A stretch of DNA of 5,516 bases, taken from the NCBI GenBank assembly GCA_028276345.1, contig JAPYWM010000098.1:1-5516 (forward strand), in the 5' to 3' direction. The notes beneath the pieces are model-generated. The model was given only the letters and a program-made list of their open reading frames with translations. It searched no databases and was not told the origin of the DNA. This DNA is from Sphingobacterium sp. (lineage in GTDB: Bacteria > Bacteroidota > Bacteroidia > SpSt-205). Positions 1 through 4,933 of this stretch are shown piece by piece (within the stretch, counting starts at the first letter, position 1; each line of letters begins with the position of its first letter). The translations under genes and the position numbers were made by a program.

Positions 1-587
1 TGTACCTCATCCCCACCGCCGAAGTGCCTTTGACCAACTATTATCGGGAAGAAATTTTGGAGGCCGCCCATTTGCCTATCAAACTTTGTGGGTATTCCCC
101 TTGTTTTCGGCGAGAGGCAGGCTCCTACGGCAAAGATGTCCGCGGTCTCAACCGCCTCCACCAGTTTGATAAGGTGGAAATCGTGCAGATTGTAGCTCCT
201 GAGCACAGCTATAAGACCCTGGAAGAAATGCGAACCTATGTGGAAAAGCTGGTGGATAGCTTAGAGCTCACTTGGCGAGTGGTACTCCTATGTGGAGGCG
301 ATATGAGCTTTGCCTCGGCAAAAACGTACGATGTAGAGGTCTGGAGTCCTGCTCAGGAGCGCTGGCTGGAAGTCAGCTCCATCAGCAACTTTGAGACCTT
401 CCAGAGTGTGCGGATGAAACTCCGCTACCGCCAGGGTAAAAGCACGGCCTATGTGCACACGCTCAATGGTAGCGCACTGGCTCTCCCTCGCATTGTGGCC
501 AGCCTCTTAGAAACCCACCAGACCGAAGACGGCCGCATTCACATCCCTGAGGTGCTCCGGCCCTATTATGGGGCAGAATGGCTGTGA
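1..587 (+). CDS. serS: Seryl-tRNA synthetase, C-terminal part (5' end outside window)
   Basis: Class II aminoacyl-tRNA synthetase that charges tRNA-Ser (and tRNA-Sec where present) with serine in the cytoplasm. The frame is open from base 3, giving 194 visible residues; the N-terminal tRNA-binding coiled coil and motif 1 lie upstream, so there is no true start here (a GTG at 24 is internal). Seen in order: TAEVPLTN (visible residues 5-12), the serine-binding TxE loop; motif 2 beginning FRREAGSYGKD (about 35-45) and followed by HQFDKVE; GDMSFASAKTYDVEVW (about 99-114); SSISNFETFQSVR (about 125-137); and motif 3 around NGSALALPR (about 155-163) with its ATP-binding arginine. The FQSVR segment differs from the commoner FQARR form but keeps the last Arg. 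The protein ends in a normal C-terminus (AEWL). No sign of disruption. It is separated from the next gene by a 201-nt gap with its own promoter, so it probably belongs to another transcription unit. Confidence 0.97.
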   Translation, partial: YLIPTAEVPLTNYYREEILEAAHLPIKLCGYSPCFRREAGSYGKDVRGLNRLHQFDKVEIVQIVAPEHSYKTLEEMRTYVEKLVDSLELTWRVVLLCGGDMSFASAKTYDVEVWSPAQERWLEVSSISNFETFQSVRMKLRYRQGKSTAYVHTLNGSALALPRIVASLLETHQTEDGRIHIPEVLRPYYGAEWL

Positions 588-599
588 GCGGCAGGGAGT

Positions 600-621
600 G
601 CTCTCAGGGATAGCTCTCAGG
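600..621. repeat. Tandem 9-mer GCTCTCAGG (two copies)
   Basis: GCTCTCAGG occurs at 600-608 and again at 613-621, a 13-nt period, in the non-coding gap just after serS. A weak inverted repeat, AGGGAT (606-611) with ATCCCT (630-635), overlaps it. That hairpin is followed by A residues rather than T, so it does not read as a terminator for serS. The pair of 9-mers could be a binding site for a regulator of the downstream promoter (about 50 nt away), but nothing in the sequence proves this. Confidence 0.35.
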
Positions 622-671
622 CGATCGAAATCCCTAAAAAAGGTTACTATCTCGCCAGCCCGGAGAAAGCA

Positions 672-701
672 CTTGTAGTTACGAAAAAAGACTTACCTTT
701 G
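672..701 (+). promoter_or_regulatory. Bacteroidota-type -33/-7 promoter for the T9SS cargo gene
   Basis: CTTG at 672-675 (consensus TTTG) is followed after 18 nt by TACCTTTG at 694-701, a perfect match to the TAnnTTTG -7 box used by the primary sigma factor of Bacteroidota. Transcription would start near 705-709, giving a leader of about 80 nt before the ATG at 789. It stands alone in the gap after serS and points at the secreted-protein gene. The same box occurs twice more in the other intergenic region. I found only one copy on the plus strand inside coding sequence (2939-2946), so the intergenic enrichment supports a real signal. Confidence 0.65.
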
Positions 702-709
702 CAAAGGTA
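694..709. promoter_or_regulatory. Perfect 16-bp palindrome over the -7 box (candidate operator)
   Basis: TACCTTTGCAAAGGTA is exactly self-complementary over 16 bp. Its left half is the complete -7 box and its right half covers the predicted transcription start. A dimeric repressor bound here would block RNA polymerase directly. Because the -7 box is repeated on the opposite strand, a divergent start is also possible, but the nearest CAA that could be its -33 element (734-736) is 24 nt away, which is too far. Operator function is inferred from symmetry and position only. Confidence 0.45.
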
Positions 710-729
710 CTCATCAGACTTTATCCTCA

Positions 730-759
730 TAGGCAAGGCTGCATTTGCCTAAGGGCAAA
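730..759 (+). promoter_or_regulatory. Leader with two mutually exclusive hairpins
   Basis: Within the predicted 5' leader of the secreted-protein gene, TAGGCAA (730-736) pairs with TTGCCTA (745-751), a 7-bp stem with an 8-nt loop. The same middle segment, TTTGCC (744-749), can instead pair with GGCAAA (754-759), a 6-bp stem with a TAAG loop. Both cannot form together. This is the geometry of an attenuator or a translation-control switch, and it ends 29 nt before the ATG at 789. No T-tract follows the second stem, so control of translation or stability is more likely than termination. No known riboswitch class is recognised. Confidence 0.35.
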
Positions 760-788
760 ACGTTTGATCGGTGCCTTTAGAGCTTGAT

Positions 789-2171
789 ATGCGTACCTAC
801 TGGATAGTTGCGCTGAGCCTTGCCTATGGCTTGATCGCGCAGACGACGACACTGATTGACCCCACCACAGATGGGGGTTTTGAAGGCAGTCACGGCTGGA
901 CTTTGGTGAATAGTCCGACCTATCCGAATCGCTGGTGTGTCGGGAGTGCCGCGCCGCCCTCGCAAGGCAATTCCTGCCTTTATATCAGCGACACGACAGC
1001 GTGTAACCGATATCGATACTCTGGCCTTAGTGGAGGGCCTACCTACGTGTATGCCTACAAGCAGATTACAGTGCCAGCCGGGCAGTCGTACCTAACTATC
1101 TCGCTCAAAGCCAAGCTACGAGGCGAGGGTAATTTTGACTGTGCGACCCTATATCTTGTCCCTGCCACTGTGAGTATCACGCCCGATGCTCCTTTGGATG
1201 ATGCATACAGGCTTTTCATCCTCTACAATAGTGATAATCAAGTTTTCAGGAAAGAGGGCTATCGGGTGAATGATGTAAACTTCACAGCCGTCTCACACAT
1301 CACCTGTGCAGATGCTGGGGTCTATCGCCTCGTGATTGCATGGAGATCAGATTATAGCCTACAGAATCAACCGCCTGCGAGCATAGATGAGGTATCCGTG
1401 GTCAGCTCAGCCACACCCAGCGACCCTCCCTTAGGTGGTGGGGTCATAGATGTGCCCGCTTTGCCCTATACTCATCCGACCACTTCGACTCCTACGACCT
1501 GCGGCAGTGGAAATGACCTCTTTGGCTTCAATGTAAAGAACCGCTGCAGTATTAGTGGGGGGGCTTTTGATCGTGGGGAGGATCGGGTGTGGACATTCAT
1601 ACCGACGCAGGGGGGCTGTGTGCGCGTGCAATTCACGGGCGATACCAGCAATGGCGATGGGTGGAGAGAGATGATACTCCTGATCTATGAGGATAACCCG
1701 CTCTCATGCGGACGGTGTACCCGAAACTCTGTGACTCAGAAGGTGCACACGCATATTTTCCCGGTGCAGGCTGGACGGAAGTACTATGTCGTCTTAGAAA
1801 GTAACTGGGGCGAGGGCACCAGCGGCTGCGATGACTTCTTAGGACTGACCATCTCAGCGCCAGACTCAGCCCTTTGTGCGTTGGCATCCCTTCCCCTATC
1901 GGCTCAAGGGGTGCGGGAGTTTACGGTTTATCCCAATCCGGCCTCGGAAGTGGTGCGAGTCCAAGCCACTGGGTTAGAACCAGGACGTCCCGCCTCCCTA
2001 CAAGTGCGCGATATGTTAGGGCGTTCGCTCATAGAAGAGCAGACTTTCCCCGGCCACGAAGGGAAAATAGACCACACCCTGGGGGTATCGCAGCTCCCCA
2101 CGGGCTTTTACCTGATAGAGGTGCGACAGGGTAGCGGTTACGCAAGCCAGCGGCTTCGTATCGCCCCGTAA
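789..2171 (+). CDS. Secreted Cys-rich protein with T9SS type A sorting domain
   Basis: A 460-residue exported protein of unknown specific function. Residues 1-17 are a signal peptide (MRTYWIVALSLAYGLIA) with a likely cut before Gln18. About residues 25-207 form a beta-rich domain resembling choice-of-anchor/jelly-roll modules (GGFEGSHGW, WCVGSA, YAYKQITVPAG, ending in SIDEVSVVS). A Pro/Thr-rich linker (about 208-236) leads to a second beta-domain (about 238-360; EDRVWTFIP, GGCVRVQFTG, AGRKYYVVLE) resembling the PPC-type modules of secreted proteins. Residues 377-460 are a C-terminal type IX sorting domain (YPNPAS, LQVRDMLGRSL, LPTGFYLIEV), which directs outer-membrane export and surface attachment or release. 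The mature part has 12 Cys, an even number that fits disulfides formed in the periplasm. No protease or glycosidase catalytic motif is visible, so an adhesin or carbohydrate-binding role is possible but unproven. ATG at 789 is preferred because the signal peptide begins there; a GTG at 771 would add six residues before it. The gene is probably monocistronic. Confidence 0.9.
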   Translation: MRTYWIVALSLAYGLIAQTTTLIDPTTDGGFEGSHGWTLVNSPTYPNRWCVGSAAPPSQGNSCLYISDTTACNRYRYSGLSGGPTYVYAYKQITVPAGQSYLTISLKAKLRGEGNFDCATLYLVPATVSITPDAPLDDAYRLFILYNSDNQVFRKEGYRVNDVNFTAVSHITCADAGVYRLVIAWRSDYSLQNQPPASIDEVSVVSSATPSDPPLGGGVIDVPALPYTHPTTSTPTTCGSGNDLFGFNVKNRCSISGGAFDRGEDRVWTFIPTQGGCVRVQFTGDTSNGDGWREMILLIYEDNPLSCGRCTRNSVTQKVHTHIFPVQAGRKYYVVLESNWGEGTSGCDDFLGLTISAPDSALCALASLPLSAQGVREFTVYPNPASEVVRVQATGLEPGRPASLQVRDMLGRSLIEEQTFPGHEGKIDHTLGVSQLPTGFYLIEVRQGSGYASQRLRIAP

Positions 2172-2223
2172 AGCCTGTCGGTACCTTTCCCTGGCCGCAT
2201 CCCTTAAAAGCGTCTCTCCTGTG

Positions 2224-2253
2224 CGCCCCTTCCTTGCGTGCGAGGAAGGGGCG
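2224..2253 (+). terminator. Strong GC-rich hairpin after the T9SS cargo gene (terminator or operator)
   Basis: CGCCCCTTCCT (2224-2234) is exactly complementary to AGGAAGGGGCG (2243-2253). The stem can extend inward through a T-G wobble and a G-C pair to leave a CGTG tetraloop. It lies 52 nt after the stop codon, a natural place for a transcription terminator. The downstream T-tract is poor (TATAGCTTTG), so an intrinsic terminator is not certain. The hairpin also fills the spacer of a candidate promoter, which offers a second reading as an operator. Confidence 0.45.
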
Positions 2254-2263
2254 TATAGCTTTG
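2233..2263 (+). promoter_or_regulatory. Candidate -33/-7 promoter interleaved with the hairpin
   Basis: CTTG (2233-2236) and TAGCTTTG (2256-2263, perfect TAnnTTTG) are separated by 19 nt, close to the spacing of the promoter at 672-701. Transcription would begin near 2270 and give a leader of about 170 nt before the chaN-like gene. Between 2264 and 2427 lie several purine/pyrimidine runs and weak stems such as CTGAG/CTCAG at 2350-2368, but no recognisable RNA element and no convincing small gene. Confidence 0.4.
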
Positions 2264-2427
2264 AGAGGGGGAAAGGGGTGGAGCTTATTTCTCTCCTCGA
2301 GGCGGATAGATGGGAGGGGCCCGCCACCTCATTAAGAAACCGCTACGCCCTGAGGTAGGACGACTCAGCCCCCCCGTTATCTCCCTCCCCATCTGGTAAT
2401 TCACCTCGTCTATCCTCGCCCTTTCCC

Positions 2428-2435
2428 TACCTTTG
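2428..2435 (+). promoter_or_regulatory. TACCTTTG box immediately before the chaN-like start codon
   Basis: TACCTTTG ends 4 nt before the ATG at 2440. It is identical to the -7 box at 694-701. The expected -33 position (about 2405-2409) reads CTCGT, a poor match. If used, transcription would start on or just after the ATG at 2440, giving a leaderless or near-leaderless message, probably read from the ATG at 2449. Confidence 0.35.
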
Positions 2436-2439
2436 AGGG

Positions 2440-3312
2440 ATGCAGTGGATGAAATGGGGACTATTGCTTTCACTCGTAGCTGCCCAGGGGCCTGGCCTCA
2501 ACCTCTACACGCACCGGGGCAAACCCACTTCCTACAAAGCCCTACTCTCCCGGGCCGCAAAGGCCGATATAATCTTTTTCGGCGAGCTCCACAATAGCAC
2601 CGAGGCCCATGCCCTGCAGCAGCAGCTTCTTAATGACCTCATTCGGCTCAAAAACGGTAAGGTTCTCCTGGGCTTAGAGATGTTTGAGCGGGACCAGCAG
2701 GAGGTACTCATAGCCTATCAGCGACGGGAGATTCCCACGCCGCAGGCCCTTTCTGAAAAGACCCGCGCATGGCCGAATTTCCTTTCGGATTATGCGCCAC
2801 TTGTAGAGACAGCCCGGCGTCATGGGGTGCCTATTTATGCCACGAATGCCCCCCGAGAGATAGCCCGAGCCGTCTCTAAGGAGGGGCTGACGGCGCTTGA
2901 TGCGCTACCATCGCTCCATCGGGGCTGGTTAGCGCCCTTACCTTTGCTGCGGTTGGATAGCTTGCCTTCTTACCAGGCGATGGGGGAGATGGCTACCCAG
3001 CACGGTCTTGAGCCCGAGCCCTTCCGCTTAGCCCAGATGCTCAAAGACGCCACCATGGCCTACACCATCATACAGGCTTTCCAGCCGACATACACCTTCC
3101 TCCACATCAATGGCAGCTACCACTCAGACTACGGGGAGGGAATCGTTGCCTATCTGCGTGCCTACTGGGGCCCTAAGGTTGCCAAAACGAAAAAAATCCT
3201 AATCATCAGTACGGTTGCCTTACCGCCGGGCGAGAAGTACCAGCCCGAAGCGCGAAAACGAGCGGATTTTGTCCTGGTGGTGCCGCCAGTCTCCAGTAGT
3301 CAGATGCCATGA
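2440..3312 (+). CDS. ChaN-family haem-binding protein, exported, not a lipoprotein
   Basis: A 290-residue member of the ChaN / DUF399 family (Cofac_haem_bdg), whose studied members bind haem and are linked to iron uptake in the envelope. The family pattern is visible in order: GELHN (48-52), LGLEMFERDQQ (77-87), YAPLVETARRHGVPIYATNAPRE (split motif 118-140), AQMLKDATMA (198-207) and NGSYHSDYGEG (224-234). The N-terminus has a short signal peptide ending VAA before Gln16. There is no Cys anywhere in the protein, so it cannot carry a lipobox and should be soluble in the periplasm, unlike family members annotated as lipoproteins. Start choice: ATG 2440 is the longest. ATG 2449 gives a cleaner signal peptide (MKWGLLLSLVAA) and has GAGGG nine nt upstream, so it may be the true start. 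Its stop overlaps the lhgO start as ATGA, implying translational coupling. Family assignment is firm; ligand and physiological role are inferred. Confidence 0.88.
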   Translation: MQWMKWGLLLSLVAAQGPGLNLYTHRGKPTSYKALLSRAAKADIIFFGELHNSTEAHALQQQLLNDLIRLKNGKVLLGLEMFERDQQEVLIAYQRREIPTPQALSEKTRAWPNFLSDYAPLVETARRHGVPIYATNAPREIARAVSKEGLTALDALPSLHRGWLAPLPLLRLDSLPSYQAMGEMATQHGLEPEPFRLAQMLKDATMAYTIIQAFQPTYTFLHINGSYHSDYGEGIVAYLRAYWGPKVAKTKKILIISTVALPPGEKYQPEARKRADFVLVVPPVSSSQMP

Positions 3313-4538
3313 GGGTAGGGGCGGATGTAACGATTATCGGGGCGGGGATTGTGGGGGCGGCGGTAGCTTACCGCCTGCGAGAAAAGTGGCCCGATGCGAA
3401 GATCATCGTCCTGGAAAAAGAAGCCGCTCCCGCCCAGCACCAAACCGGCCGAAACTCCGGCGTCATCCACTCCGGCATCTACTACAAGCCCGGCTCCCTC
3501 AAGGCTGTCTTGTGCCGCACCGGCCGGGAAATGCTCTACGATTTCGCCCAGAGCGAGGAGATCCCCCACGAGCGCTGTGGCAAAATCATCTTAGCCGTGG
3601 AGGAGGAGGAGCTTCCCCGCCTGCAAAATCTCTACGCCCGCGGCCAGGAAAACCAGATACCCGGGCTCCAACTGCTGAATAGCTCGGACATTCCCGCCTA
3701 CGAACCCCATGCACGGGGGGTGGGTGCCATCTACGTGCCGGTAACAGGCATTATTGACTATGGTGCTGTTACCCAGCGGCTCTTAGCGCGCAGCCAGGCC
3801 GAAGTGCATTACCGCCAGCCTGTCATCGGCATTACCGAAAGCCCCAACGGCTATCTGGAAGTCCAAACCCCCACTGAGCGGTTTCGGACGGGGTATCTGA
3901 TTGCGTGTGCGGGATTACAGGCGGACCGGCTGGCTCGGATGCAGGGCCTACGACCAGCCTTGCAGGTTGTGCCCTTTCGGGGGGACTACTACGAGCTAAT
4001 ACCCGAGGCCCGCCATAAAGTGCGTCATCTCATTTACCCGCTCCCCCACCCCACTTACCCGGTGCTGGGGGTGCATCTGACTCGCATGGTGGATGGGCGC
4101 GTGGAGGCCGGCCCCAATGCCGTCTTCGCCTGGGCACGAGAAGGCTATTCTCGTACGGCTTTCCATCTCCGAGACGCCTGGGAAGCGCTGACCTTTCCAG
4201 GGACTTGGGCGTTTTTCCGGAAGCACTGGCGGATCGGGCTGGAGGAGTACCGACGGGCCTTCTCAAAGCGGCTCTTTTATGCGTCTTTGCGACGGCTGGT
4301 GCCAGCGCTGGAAATTCGGGACCTTATACCCGCCCGTTCCGGTGTCCGGGCTCTGGCCCTCACCCCCGAAGGCACCTTCTGGGATGATTTCCACTTTGAG
4401 GTGGGGCCGCGCAGCCTCCATGTGCTCAATGCCCCTTCGCCCGCCGCCACCGCCGCCCTCGCCCTCGCCGAAACCATCGTCCAAAAAGCCCTTAGCACAT
4501 GGAACCCCTCTACTTCGGCCCTTACTACTGGCCTATAG
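3309..4538 (+). CDS. lhgO: L-2-hydroxyglutarate dehydrogenase/oxidase (FAD)
   Basis: FAD enzyme of the DAO superfamily that oxidises L-2-hydroxyglutarate, a side product of malate/lactate dehydrogenases, back to 2-oxoglutarate. In E. coli the electrons go to the membrane quinone pool. The 409 residues fit the usual length of about 400-420. Seen: the dinucleotide-binding fold VTIIGAGIVGAAVAYRL (7-23) with GxGxxG at 11-16; VLEKE (34-38), whose acidic residue contacts the ribose; the family signature TGRNSGVIHSGIYYKPGSLK (46-65); PFRGDYYEL (222-230); LGVHLTRMVDGRVEAGPNAV (253-272); and a C-terminal FAD-contact segment LNAPSPAATAALAL (373-386). It has no signal peptide and is expected in the cytoplasm or on the inner membrane face. 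The start overlaps the chaN-like stop by 4 nt, and the last 40 nt overlap the next gene. A GCC/CTC-rich stretch near 4440-4470 encodes the Ala-rich helix and is not a separate repeat. Family assignment is very good, exact substrate inferred. Confidence 0.93.
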   Translation: MRVGADVTIIGAGIVGAAVAYRLREKWPDAKIIVLEKEAAPAQHQTGRNSGVIHSGIYYKPGSLKAVLCRTGREMLYDFAQSEEIPHERCGKIILAVEEEELPRLQNLYARGQENQIPGLQLLNSSDIPAYEPHARGVGAIYVPVTGIIDYGAVTQRLLARSQAEVHYRQPVIGITESPNGYLEVQTPTERFRTGYLIACAGLQADRLARMQGLRPALQVVPFRGDYYELIPEARHKVRHLIYPLPHPTYPVLGVHLTRMVDGRVEAGPNAVFAWAREGYSRTAFHLRDAWEALTFPGTWAFFRKHWRIGLEEYRRAFSKRLFYASLRRLVPALEIRDLIPARSGVRALALTPEGTFWDDFHFEVGPRSLHVLNAPSPAATAALALAETIVQKALSTWNPSTSALTTGL

Positions 4539-4933
4539 AGCCTCCCCTTCGCCTCCTCCAAGCCCACGGGGGGACAGTCGGTATCCTCCTCCCCCCTGGC
4601 GAACTCACCCCAGCCAATCAAACCCTCCTTGAAAAAATCTTAGCCGCCGTCTACTGGCGCCTCGAAGACACTACCCTTTTCGAAGCGCAAATAAGCCTAA
4701 AATGGGGGCGTCTTTCTCTTTTGCCTTACCGCCGCTTGTGGGTCTTGGGCAAGGGCCTCCTCGCCGTACCCGTGGGCGTGTATGAGGTGCCCACGGGGCA
4801 CCGCCTCAACCAGCTACCCAATTCCCCCTCTCAACTCGTCTGGCGCCTCCCTACCCTCTCCGACATGCAAAATAACCCCGCCGCTAAACAAGAAGCCTGG
4901 CAATGGCTGAAACTTCTTACTTCAAAGTCATAG
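4499..4933 (+). CDS. Unnamed 144-residue protein, possibly DNA polymerase III psi (HolD)-like
   Basis: I do not recognise this with certainty. It is very probably a real gene: it fills the 364 nt between lhgO and tgt, is open throughout with codon use like its neighbours, and overlaps lhgO by 40 nt and tgt by 31 nt. There is no signal peptide, membrane segment or Cys. The predicted order is a beta-strand (GTVGILLPPGEL, 25-36), a helix (NQTLLEKILAAVYW, 40-53), a beta-rich middle (RRLWVLGKGLLAVPVGVY, 78-95), a strand, then a final helix. The tail PTLSDMQNNPAAKQEAWQ (118-135) resembles the C-terminal motif I recall from E. coli HolD (PALTDLRANPTARAALWQ), with the same P-L-D-NP-A-WQ spacing, and the total length is close to HolD's 137. 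The gamma-complex-binding N-terminal peptide of HolD is not obvious. A psi-like clamp-loader accessory with a UDG-like fold is therefore a hypothesis. ATG 4499 has no clear ribosome-binding site, normal in this group. Confidence 0.75.
   Translation: MEPLYFGPYYWPIEPPLRLLQAHGGTVGILLPPGELTPANQTLLEKILAAVYWRLEDTTLFEAQISLKWGRLSLLPYRRLWVLGKGLLAVPVGVYEVPTGHRLNQLPNSPSQLVWRLPTLSDMQNNPAAKQEAWQWLKLLTSKS

Noticed and set aside
24..587. GTG at 24 as the start of a short protein
   Set aside because: The frame stays open to the window edge and residues before it (YLIPTAE) are conserved seryl-tRNA synthetase sequence, so it is internal.
606..641. AGGGAT/ATCCCT hairpin as the serS terminator
   Set aside because: The stem is only 6 bp with an 18-nt loop and is followed by A residues, not T, on the coding strand.
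771..788. GTG at 771 as the start of the T9SS cargo gene
   Set aside because: It would put acidic residues before the signal peptide. ATG at 789 gives a standard signal peptide beginning MRTYW.
2350..2368. CTGAG/CTCAG stem before a C-run
   Set aside because: Only 5 bp with a 9-nt loop; too weak to call a terminator or regulatory RNA.
2269..2427. Inverted repeat GGGAAAGGG (2269-2277) / CCCTTTCCC (2419-2427)
   Set aside because: The arms are low-complexity purine/pyrimidine runs 141 nt apart in a region full of such runs; probably chance.
2016..2473. Minus-strand open frames across the gap between the secreted-protein gene and the chaN-like gene
   Set aside because: They overlap the ends of both real genes, have no recognisable domain, and their composition looks like the complement of coding sequence.
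2939..2946. TACCTTTG inside the chaN-like gene
   Set aside because: It encodes Leu-Pro-Leu in a well-supported gene and no gene starts downstream nearby; taken as a chance match.
3215..3682. 155-residue plus-strand open frame across the chaN-like/lhgO junction
   Set aside because: Arg/Pro-rich shadow of two well-supported genes with no family resemblance.
4438..4470. GCC/CTC-rich stretch as a tandem repeat
   Set aside because: It encodes the conserved Ala-rich FAD-contact helix of LhgO and has no exact repeat unit.
3996..4632. Overlapping open frames on both strands within lhgO and its downstream junction
   Set aside because: They are Gly/Arg- or Pro/Ser-rich shadows of lhgO and the 144-residue gene, a usual result of GC-rich coding sequence.
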